Origin: Puccinia triticina
Lineage: Eukaryota > Basidiomycota > Pucciniomycetes > Pucciniales > Pucciniaceae
Direction of reading: 5' to 3'
NCBI RefSeq assembly: GCF_026914185.1
Contig: NC_070564.1
Span: 4,340,001-4,404,000, forward strand
Length of the DNA: 64,000 bases
Shown here: positions 35,182 through 45,553 of the stretch, piece after piece
How the letters are laid out: each line of letters starts with the position of its first letter
Numbering within the stretch: position 1 is the first letter of the stretch
Notes under the pieces: model-generated
What the model was told of the DNA's origin: nothing
The model's database searches: none
What the model saw: the letters and a program-made list of their open reading frames with translations, nothing else
Translations under genes and position numbers: made by a program

Positions 35182-35520
35182 ATGGGCCCTCCTGCCGCTG
35201 GCCCAGCAGTGGAGCTCAAGGACGGCAATATCAACGTAGCCTTGGCCAACAACTCCCTCGGCCTTACTACCGCCTCCCACACCTCCCAAACCTCCCCCCA
35301 AGCTGCAAACACCACTCGCACCCAATTGCCTCCCAACCAGGTCACACCTCTCAACAACGCCACTCCCCCTCCAAACCCTCGCCCTCGCCACCGGCGTCCT
35401 CCATCATCACCTCGACGCCGCCCAATTATTCTCATCTTGCTCCCAGATCTCCCACCAGAGCTGCGGGACATTCAACTCGATGCAGCTATGACCCGAGATG
35501 ACGATGACGACTCGGCTTGA
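35182..35520 (+). CDS. Proline-rich protein of unknown function, copy B, 112 aa
   Basis: Single coding exon. The start at 35182 lies 27 bases after the acceptor of a 5'UTR intron (34984-35154, GTAAGT...CTCCAG) that contains a run of 27 C residues. The protein begins MGPPAAGPAVELKDGNINVA and aligns with copy A over NGALVN/NINVALAN, TALGL/NSLGL, the Thr/Pro-rich middle, the YNATPP/NNATPP motif and the C-terminus PIILILLPDLPPELRDIQL followed by an acidic DDDDDSA tail. It lacks the first 70 residues of copy A because exon 1 is not used. A 3'UTR donor GTATGC lies at the same place as in copy A. Function unknown; no known domain or targeting signal. Confidence 0.65.
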   Translation: MGPPAAGPAVELKDGNINVALANNSLGLTTASHTSQTSPQAANTTRTQLPPNQVTPLNNATPPPNPRPRHRRPPSSPRRRPIILILLPDLPPELRDIQLDAAMTRDDDDDSA

Positions 35521-35683
35521 ATGCTTTCAAACCTCCAAATTTCTGGTATGCATTTTCTCCTCTCCTCATCTGCATTCATAGGATTGACTCAACGGAAACC
35601 TAATCATTATCACCTATTTGTTTTTGATGAAAAAAAATGCAGTCTTCATATCATTTATGTTTGTATCATTGCTTAATTATCCA

Positions 35684-36140
35684 TGACACCTCATCAGCCT
35701 AGTTTCAAAGGCCCTTATCTGGATAATGTAGCAAAGAAAACTTTCACCTCGCTATGCATAGCAATGGATGTCCAGGGTATTTCATTTATGCTAGTCTCAT
35801 ACTTCAATGATCTTCGAAACCTTCTAAGCCTAGTATAAACGCCCTAGTTAACTGTTGTAGAAAAGAACACTATCATATTGGACAGTCTTGTTGTACTCTT
35901 AGCTCTTACCAAATGAAATTCTCCTACTCTTTAATGATGTTTAATTCAACTGGAATGATATTCCTCATGTGTTGGACCAATTTAATTGGCTCCGTCTTAA
36001 AACTCGAGTCGTGCCCATTTTGCACAATCCATGAATGAAGTACAGCCTTCCGTCTACCTTCTTGTCCGTCATTCCTTTTTCCCCATGTGGATTATCCTCG
36101 ACACCTGAGAGTCCTGGTTTCGAAAGCCCTCATCATGAAA
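35684..36140 (+). repeat. 3' module units after copy B
   Basis: Three diverged units: TGACACCTCATCAGCCTAG with TTTCAAAGGCCCTTATC (from 35684), CTTCGAAACCTTCTAAGCCT (about 35812) and CCTCGACACCTGAGAGTCCT with TTTCGAAAGCCCTCATC (about 36095). They match the module after copy A. Confidence 0.6.
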
Positions 36141-37611
36141 ATACTGTATTGTACTGCTGCTCTACCCAGTGTAACCCTCCTCCGCCGCAATGAAATTGTA
36201 AAATGTATTTAATTCATGTAAAAGGATCCTACTCAGGGTCCGATCCGATAGCATCTGTTGTTGCAGTTAAGATTTGGAATGCCGTGATCAAAATATTCTC
36301 AGGCTTGATTCCCTCTTGCAACATGATGCACCTTGACTTATCGGGACATGTGGAAAAAACCCCTTGGTCCCTCGGGGGGCGCAGAGCTCGGGGTGAGCAG
36401 CCGGAAAGGTTTGGGAGTGGCTCCACCCTGGTTGCCTTGATGAAACAGAGACCTTACGGGGCTGCGCTTCGGGCTCCGACCGAAATGCTCGTGTCAGCTA
36501 ACTTAGCTAATTTCCCTCCTCGGGGGAGCGCATCGGAGGGTCCCTGCGGGACGGCGTCCCCCCTCCACATAGAGAGGGACTTAGTTAAGTTAGTCGTGTC
36601 AGGCTCGCGACCAATCAGCTGGAGACTATTTCCTGGAAAACGGGAGCAGAAGTTTCCGGGTGGTGCATCCATCCATACATGCATCATGCCCTGGCCCGTC
36701 CCGGCAAAAAGTGGTTGGACAAAGCAGCTCGAAACAGGGTGTGGCTTTGATTATTGGGCCGGCTATGTACACCATGACTTCCATTGTGCAGCCCAGGACA
36801 GGAGCAGTAGATCAACATCAGACGGGGCGCGAGAGCGGCCGCTCGCCCTGGCTATCTGCAAATATCCCCAAGTTCTGGCAATGGTATTTGCCGTGGAGCG
36901 CAGAGGTGACCCACCGCGCGTTTTTACATACAAGTACAGAGAAACAAGACCAGCTGAGCTGCCCGGATAAGGGTAGATGGCATGCGGGTGGTGAGGCAAC
37001 CTGTTTTGATAGAGATTTTCATGGTGTGTGTGGTTCTGTGAGTTGGAGATGAGGGTGATGAGGCAAGCGGCAGACAGCTCGGTTGTCAGAAACCCAGCCC
37101 TAATCGGCAGAAAGGGGAGTTTAAAGTGATGTGTAACCCCCGGCGGGTCTCGAGGGAATCGAGCCGGGCGTGGCTGGGCTTGGAAGGTGGAGCCGACCCC
37201 GCGGGAGCAGCCCACCCGCCTCTTCTGCCACCAACCACTCCCATCGCCAACGACCCCACCAGCCAGCCAGCGCACCCGAACCGCATCTCATGGCCATCGA
37301 CCAGCTCACCTGAACACGGCCAGCACCACCCGGCTTGCTTCCACTCTGCCCGGCTCGCTCGAACACCTCTTCGAACGGCCACTCCCCACTACCGCCTCCC
37401 GATCGCGAACTCGGCGCTCAAGAAAGCCTTAATAGCCTCCCAAATATCCATCGACCCCCTCTCAAGACCTCTGACTGCTTGCTTGCTCGATCACCCATCT
37501 CATCCTCAAGACCCATCCCACTCAGCACCCTACACCCCGAGAAAAACTCATCCTCCCCCCTCACCCCTCCGCAAGAAGAAAAAATAATAATACGTACATT
37601 ACATCGGCAAG
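36141..37611. other. Intergenic region and RPB1 upstream region
   Basis: No gene is recognised; a 255-codon frame at 36203-36970 crosses the MITE at 36498 and has no domain. The 480 bp before RPB1 are C-rich and include CCACC and CACCC runs; they probably hold the promoter and 5' leader. Confidence 0.4.
36498..36593. mobile_element. Mutator-like MITE, 96 bp, exact 9 bp TSD
   Basis: Ends CTAACTTAGCTAATTTCCC and GGGACTTAGTTAAGTTAG, flanked by TCGTGTCAG at 36489-36497 and 36594-36602. Same terminus type as 13393-13525 and 60816-61843. Confidence 0.9.
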
Positions 37612-40600
37612 ATGAATTCTAATCAATTTGTTCATTCAAGTGCTCCCACTCGAAGGGTCCGAACCATCCAGTTCGGAATCATGTCGCCAGACGAGATCAA
37701 AGGCTTCAGTGTTGCTAAGATTGAACATCCTGAGACCTACGAGGAGGGTGGCATCCATCCCAAAGTGGTAAGGTCGCCTCAGTCGCCTCGTGTTCTTTTA
37801 ACCCTTCTCTTCTTTTTCATCTGACTCCGCCATATCTACATTCACTCCTTATTCAAGGGCGGCCTGTCGGATCCTAGAATGGGAACTATCGACCGCAACA
37901 TGAAATGTCAAACCTGTGGTGAAGATGTATGCCCCTCAGATCATCACTCACCATCCTCACCCCTCACGTGAATCTAATCCTCTCACCCCTCACGTCCTTG
38001 CTTTGTTTCTTCCTTTTTTTTCTTACCTTTACAGATGTCGACGTGTCCTGGTCACTTCGCACACGTCGAACTCGCTCGTGCGGTCTATCATGTCGGTCAG
38101 TGATGGGGAACATCATCCACTCTTTTTGAATTTCTCAACTTATTACTTGACGTGATTTAAAATCAACCAACTCAGGGTTCCTGAATCGCGTCAAGAAAAT
38201 TCTGGAATGTGTCTGCGTCAAATGTTCCAAGCTGAAATCTGATGTCGTAAGTCGTTAATCTCCAGTTCCACACTCTCAAAACATTCCTGATTCGCGCCCT
38301 CTTTCATTCCACAACTTCCACAGGTCACCGATCCTGCTCTGGCGCTGATTGCGAGACGGATTAAGGATCCAAAGAAAAGATTTACTGCTGTTCATCAACT
38401 GTGTAGAGGAAAGAACATCTGTGCAACCGATGAAACTGATGACAAGCCCGAGAACCCCGACGAGCCAATCCCAGATGATCAAATCCCTAAGGGTCACGGC
38501 GGATGTGGCCATCCTCAACCTCAGATTCGGAAAGAAGGCTTGAAGATGTTTCTACAGTACACCAAACGGAAGGGCGAGGAAGATGAAGAGGGTGTAGGGA
38601 CTCTAGCTGGCACAGAACGGCAGCCATTAACCGCCGACAGGGCTCAGGCGATACTACGGAAGATATCAGATGAGGATCTGCAGATCCTAGGCTTGCATGC
38701 AACAGAGGCTCGACCCGAGTGGATGATCCTCACCGTACTCCCTATCCCCCCTCCCCCCGTCAGGCCAAGTATCGCTATGGACGGTGGCGCAACTCGAGGA
38801 GAAGATGATCTGACTTACAAGCTCGCCGAGGTCATTAAGGCCAATCAAGCTGTCCGCAAGTTTGAGAGCGAAGGGGCCCCTGCCCATGTCATCACAGAGT
38901 TTGAAACGCTTCTACAGGTCAGTTCGAAGCCACAACTGTCTTCTTTTTCATTTCTCAACAGTTGCCCATCAAAGCCAGTCCTGAATTCTGCGATCTTACC
39001 ATCTTTCCAGTGGCACATTGCAACCTACATGGATAATGATCTCGCAGGACAGCCACAGGCTCTTCAAAAGTCTGGACGGCCGATCAAATCTCTCAGAGCG
39101 CGTCTGAAAGGAAAAGAAGGTCGACTTCGAGGGAACTTAATGGGAAAACGAGTGGATTTCTCGGCGCGAACGGTCATCACTGGTGACCCGAATCTGCAGC
39201 TCGATCAGGTTGGTGTACCCTATTCGATTGCTAGGAACTTGACCTATCCAGAGCGAGTCACACCGTACAATATCAGCTACTTGCAAGAGCTCGTCCAAAA
39301 CGGTCCCACTGAATATCCCGGCGCAAGATATGTGGTTCGTGATACAGGGGATCGAATCGATCTGCGCTATAACAAACGAGCCGATACTTTCCTTCAGTAC
39401 GGGTGGATCGTGGAGCGCCATCTCAAGGATGGCGATTATGTATTGTTCAATCGACAGCCGTCACTGCATAAAATGAGTATGAGTAAGTACTTTCAACACT
39501 CCTATTAATCGCAATAGTGATGTCAATGCGTCTTTGTCCACGTACAAGAAACTGATCACTACTTTTGTCAAAAACAAACTAAATAGTGTCACATCGTATC
39601 AAATTGATGCCCTACTCCACATTCAGGCTCAATCTCTCTGTAACTGTAAGCTATCTGACCCCCAAGTTTTATGATCCCTCCCAACAAATTCAATCAACTC
39701 TCTGACTCATGTATGTCTTGATGAACCCAGCCGCCATATAACGCAGAGTAAGCAATACCCGGCCCTCGGGAGGGGTATAGGGTTATGCTAACACTTCTTG
39801 ACTCATTCCACATTTAGTTTTGACGGAGACGAGATGAATTTGCACGTGCCGCAGTCCGAAGAGACTCGAGCAGAACTTGCTCAAATTGCCTGGGTACCTC
39901 GTAACATTGTCTCGCCTCAAGCCAACAAGCCAGTGATGGGAATCGTCCAAGACACCCTTTGCGGGGTACGGAAGTTTACGCTACGGGATTGTTTCATGGA
40001 TCGAGACTTTGTCCAGAACATTCTGCTCTGGGTGCCCGGATGGGACGGTGTAGTTCCACCACCAGCGATCCTGAAGCCCAAACCGCTGTGGACCGGCAAA
40101 CAGATCTTATCAATGTGCATACCCAAGGGAATCAATCTGCTGAGAGACGACGAAAACCAGACATCTCTCCCCATCGCCGATAAGGGTTTGTGGATCGAGG
40201 ATGGCGAGATCATCTACGGCGTTGTAGATAAAAAGTGTGTGGGTGCTTCTCAGGGAGGACTGATTCATGTGATTTTTCGTGAAAAGGGTCCCGAAGTCAC
40301 TCGTGGCCTCTTCTCGGGAATCCAGATGGTTGTGAACTATTGGCTGCTCCATCATGGATTTAGTATTGGTATTGGTGACACCGTTCCCGACAAGGCTACT
40401 ATGGAGGCCATCACCAACTTCATCTCGGAGGCCAAGAGGGAGGTCTCCGAGACCATCTCTCTAGCCCAAGAAGACAAACTTCAAGCAGAACCCGGTATGA
40501 CGATTCGCGAGTCATTCGAAGCCAAAGTCAACCGAGCTCTCAACACCGCTCGAGACAATGCCGGTCGCTCGGCCGAACAGTCCTTGAAGGATGACAACAA

Positions 40601-43600
40601 CGTCAAGCAGATGGTCACAGCAGGCTCCAAAGGTTCCTTTATCAACATTTCTCAGATGTCGGCATGTGTGGGACAGCAGTCCGTCGAAGGGAAACGTATT
40701 CCTTATGGCTTCAAATATCGAACCCTGCCTCATTTTACCAAGGATGACTACTCGCCCGAATCGCGGGGATTCGTCGAAAACTCTTACTTGCGAGGACTGA
40801 CCCCGCAAGAGTTCTTTTTCCATGCCATGGCAGGTCGAGAGGGATTGATTGATACAGCCGTCAAAACTGCCGAGACGGGTTACATCCAGCGTCGTCTGCT
40901 GAAGGCTCTCGAAGATGTCATGGTCACCTACGATGGCACGGTTCGTAACTCGTTGGGCGATATCGTCCAGTTTGTTTACGGAGAAGATGGCGTCGATGGA
41001 GGAACGGTGGAATACCAAAACTTGGACAGTGTTCGACTGTCAAACGAAAAATTCGACAAAAAGTTCCGGGTCGATGTTACCGATCCCAGGTTCGACTACA
41101 AACCGGGCGTCCTGCAAGTCGGTCTCAACGATAGCTCGTTGGCCTTGCAGAGTGTCCTGGATGCCGAATGGAACCAGTTATGTGAAGATCGGGAAACATT
41201 GCGGAAGTTCATATTCACCGATGGGAACGGCCGCAAACCGTTGCCTGTCAACATCCGACGTATCATCCAAAATGCTCAACAAATCTTCCATATTGATTTC
41301 AGGAAGCCAAGCGACCTTCCTCCCCATGAGATAATCCAAATGGTCAAGGATCTGTGCGATCGTCTCATAGTGGTTCGCGGAGATGATCCTCTAAGTCGCG
41401 CTGCTCAAGCAAATTGTACTCTGCTGTTCCGAATCCTGCTGCGGTCTAACTTTGCGACTCGAAGGGTGCTGGAAGAATTCCATCTGAACAAGGAAGCATT
41501 TGAGTGGATCTTAGGAGAGATTGAAGCCAGGTTCAACCAGTCCTTAGCTGCCCCAGGCGAGATGTGCGGAACGTTGGCGGCCCAGTCGATCGGAGAACCT
41601 GCGACACAAATGACCCTCAATACCTTCCATTATGCTGGTGTTTCGAGTAAGAACGTGACCCTTGGGGTTCCTCGACTGAAGGAAATCATCAACGTGGCTA
41701 CCAACATCAAAACTCCCTCCTTGACCGTTTATCTCAATGAGAACATTGCCAATGATATCGAAGCCGCAAAAGATATCCAGACCGAACTTGCCCACACAAC
41801 ACTCAAGACGGTTACCGCCTCCACTCAGATTATCTACGATCCCAATCCCAAGAGCACGATTGTGGAGGAGGATCTGGACTTCGTTGATGCGTTCTTTGCG
41901 GTTCCTGATGACGAGGTAGAAGCTCAACTAGACCACCAGTCGCCCTGGCTACTTCGACTCGAATTGGACCGTGCCAAGATGCTCGACAAGAAGCTGTCGA
42001 TGAACTTTGTGGCCTCTCGAATAGCCGAAGTGTTCAAGTCAGACCTGTTTATAATCTGGTCGGAAGACAACGCAGAGAAGTTGACAATTCGGTGTCGGGC
42101 GATGCAATCCTCAGAGGCTGATAAGGATGATGACGAAGGCCAGGTCGAAGAGGACGTGTTCTTGAGAGAAATCAATCAGATGCTGGGCAGTATCTCCCTA
42201 CGTGGTGTCGAAGGTATCCAGAGAGTCTTCATGCTGCAACATAACGTCAACTACATCAATGCTAGCGGGGAATTCGAGCGGAAGACTGAATGGGTGCTGG
42301 AGACGGATGGGATCAATCTCAAGGAAGTCTTATGTGTCGATGGGGTGGATCCGATCCGGACGGTGTCAAACAACTGTGTGGAGATCCTGACCGTGTTGGG
42401 AGTCGAAGCAGCCCGGGCCTCGTTATTGAAAGAGTTACGAAACGTGATCGAGTTTGATGGGTCGTATGTGAACTATCGACACCTGGCCCTATTGTGTGAC
42501 TTGATGACGAACCGGGGCTCGTTGATGGCGATCACGCGACACGGGATTAACCGGACGGATACGGGCCCCTTGATGCGCTGTTCGTTCGAAGAGACGGTCG
42601 AGATCCTGATGGATGCTGCGGCGTTAGGAGAGAAGGACCATTGCACGGGTGTGGCGGAGAACGTGTTACTAGGCCAGCTAGCGCCGATGGGCACGGGCGC
42701 GTTCGATGTAGCGCTAGATCTAGAGATGTTGAAGGACGTAGTGATCGACCATCGGCTGCCGGTCGCAGGTGAGATCCTGGGCGGCCGGTACGCAGACGGC
42801 GCAATGACCCCCGGCGGCGGCATGACCCCGTACGCCGAGTTCGGCGACACCAGAACGCCCGCGGCCAGGTTCGAGGACGGCCCCGTGCCCCACGCTATGT
42901 TCTCCCCCATCATCACCGCCGGCGCTGACGACGGCTTTGGCGGGAGTAACGATATCTATGGCGGCTATGGCGGCCAATCTCCCTACGGCGCCGGAGGCGG
43001 GACTTCTCCTGGGTAAGCTTTTTCTCCCCTCTCTCCCCCATATTATCGAGTCCGTCAAAAATTCCACTGACTTGAGGGTATTTCTTGGGTCCCATTCAGC
43101 TACTCGCCCTCCAGTCCCTCCTACAACCCCGCCGCAAGCCCTGCATACACTCCTACAAGTCCTACCTGGAGCGGTGCATCTCCTTGGGTCGCCTCGGGTA
43201 CTTCGCCGGGGTACAGTCCTACGAGTCCCCGAATGGGCGCCACTAGTCCTAGGTTCTCGTGAGTCCATCCCCTCCCCCCCTCTTCTCCCCCTTTTTCATG
43301 GTTATTATCTGACCACCTTTGGATCCTTGCGTCGTGTTCGTTCATTACAGGCCCGCTTCGCCTAACTTCGTCAGTCTTTCTCCTCCCTCATTTCATCGCG
43401 AAAACCTGTCCTCTGTGAAACTGATCTTTGATTTCCTTCCTTCAACCCTATTTCCAGTCGCCTGCCTCGCCCAACTTTGTCAGTCCGATTTCTTCCCCCC
43501 ATCCCTCGCCAAAACATACATGGCTTGTTTTTGTTGTTGTTGGGCTGACTGACTGTTCTTGGATTGTCGGCTGGGTGTTTACAGTCTCCTGCATCGCCTG

Positions 43601-44728
43601 CTTTTGTGAGCTTTTCTTTGCACTTCCCCATTATTTATTCCTCTTCATCACCTGCTCAATTGACTTACTGGCCTCGGTTTATTTTCTTTAGTCGCCTACT
43701 TCACCTTCATTCTCGGTAAGGACCCAACTGGATCGCTTCTTATTCTGTCTTGTCTTCGATTGTTCACACCTTATATCTTCCCTGTCTGGTCTTATTTAGC
43801 CTGCATCGCCTCGGTTCTCGCCAAGCAGTCCGAACTACTCGTGCGTCTCTCCTTCGGTCTCTCCATCATCTCCTAATAACATCTCACTCCCTTCTGTGGC
43901 TCAATTGCGTGCTGTTCTTTAGTCCTGCCGGAATAGCCACTTCACCGCGTTATTCTCCCACGTCCCCTGCGATGTCGCCCTCCTCTCCTAAGTAAGTGCT
44001 CCCGGTCAACTAAGCGAAAGATAGACAGGTAAAGGTTCTGATCCGCTGATGATCGAATTTGTCCGCTTTCCTTTTTTAGATATAGTCCTGCTAGTCCCGC
44101 TTTCTCGCCTGCATCTCCCAAGTCAGTCTTTCCTCCTTCTGATTTCCTTAATGACCTTTGGAGAAGTTAATCGAGCTTTGTTGTGCTTAGGTATTCCCCG
44201 ACCACTCAGCGTTGGTCACCCCAATCACCGGCCTTCTCGTAAGTTGATTTGCCTTTCTCTTTCGCGTCCTCATTCACTGACTGTTTCCTTTTTTTCTTTT
44301 GGCGGGGTTTCTCAACAGGCCTGCTAGTCCGAAGTACAGTGTGAGTGACAGCTAGATGAACCGAGCCCTTTTCTTGACAAACTAATTCATGTTGATTGAT
44401 TCGCATAACCCCCGATGAACAGCCTGCTTCGCCGGCTTACAGTCCCACAAGTCCTCAAGTAAGTCGTTTTCTTTCGCATTTCAGAGTATAAGTTAGGGGG
44501 AGGAAGAGCTGATGATAAGGACTTTGTCGTCCAAAGTATTCACCCACGTCCCCTCAAGCTCAAACCTCGCCTCAATCGCCTCAATGGGCCCCGACGAATA
44601 CGAACGGGAACGCTAACGGAACGCACCCACAACAACAACAACAGCAGCAGCAGCCGCAACAACAGAACCCGGAGACTTATCCAAATGGATCTTATTCCTA
44701 TAGTTCTGCGCCTTCTTGGTCTCGTTAA
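37612..44728 (+). CDS. RPB1: RNA polymerase II largest subunit RPB1, 1795 aa, 21 exons
   Basis: Exons: 37612-37767, 37858-37926, 38035-38095, 38176-38246, 38324-38917, 39011-39482, 39587-39645, 39731-39747, 39818-43012, 43100-43258, 43351-43369, 43458-43478, 43585-43605, 43692-43715, 43800-43840, 43923-43991, 44080-44121, 44191-44238, 44319-44340, 44423-44458, 44537-44728. The sum is 5388 nt with every phase matching. The N-terminal zinc-binding Cys clusters (CQTC, CPGHF, CVCVKC, GGCGH) are present. The catalytic loop NADFDGDEMN holds Asp500, Asp502 and Asp504; the first Asp codon is split by an intron. Bridge helix region around 827-860 ([20 protein letters not shown]) and trigger loop from 1098 ([19 protein letters not shown]) with His1104 are intact. 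A Gly-rich linker leads to the C-terminal domain (from 1565) of about 24 diverged heptads carried on exons 10-21. The tail is Gln/Asn-rich. A functional core enzyme subunit is expected. Confidence 0.95.
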
Positions 44729-45156
44729 TTATGCCCACCTCTCCCTCCCCTCCCCTCAACTCTCTCTCCCTCTCTCTCCTCCTCACTCTAAGACATATAC
44801 ATGTATTGTGTGTGTTTTTTTTTCAGACGAAAATGGTCTCCTCTCCAGAACAAGTAATTTACATGCTTTTTGGATCACATTTGAGTTCTCCAACCTCCTT
44901 TTTTCTCGATCACGTATCCCAGGGTTTCTTTCTTCCTCCCATGTTCTTTTTTTACCTTTTTTTTTTGAAAACTTAGCACTTTGCGAGTAAGTATACATAT
45001 ATGTATATATACATGCAAGAAAACAAAACAAAACAACGTTTCTGGTTCATGTGTTGCCTTTTCTTGACGAATACATAAATACATGACAAACGGGGTTTTC
45101 GTGTCTGAGTAGCACAGGACTTATAGTTAATTCTTTATTGTGGAAGGTAATAATTG

Positions 45157-45311
45157 TGGTATTCAAAATTGCATGTCACTATTTACATAAAATCATAAAA
45201 CCAATTTTGGCTGGAAGATGTCAGCGTGCATAAAACTTAAAGTGACATCTCCCAGCCAAAATTGCAGTTTATGATTTTATGTAAAAAAATCTTATGCAAT
45301 TTTGAATACCA
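45157..45311. mobile_element. Palindromic MITE related to 26882-27058
   Basis: Begins TGGTATTCAAAATTGCAT and ends ATGCAATTTTGAATACCA followed by TA; the left flank is TG instead of TA. A second inverted pair CCAATTTTGGCTGG / CCAGCCAAAATTG lies inside. The terminus resembles TGGTGTTCAAAGTTGG of the element at 26882. Confidence 0.75.
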
Positions 45312-45553
45312 TAAATGCCATTAGGTGTGAATGGAGATCATGTGAGGATGGTGCAAAACATCCAAGTTGTAATATGGCAAGTTGCAACCCTTTCCTCTAC
45401 GTCCGAGAGGCTTGGTTACATAAGCTATCCCTTGGCCGGTGGCCGATGATGTCATCTTGATCCTCCCAGACTGACTTGCTTCTGTTGAAAGTTGGAAAGC
45501 CAGGAAAGCGTTGATAAAACCTGCTTGCAATTCCGAAGTGGGATCGGCGGACC

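Noticed and set aside
36203..36970. 255-codon plus-strand open frame
   Set aside because: It crosses a MITE with an exact 9 bp target duplication, so it cannot be an intact ancestral gene, and no domain is visible.
37126..37587. Open frames just upstream of RPB1
   Set aside because: Pro-rich translations of a C-rich promoter/leader region; no start context or homology.
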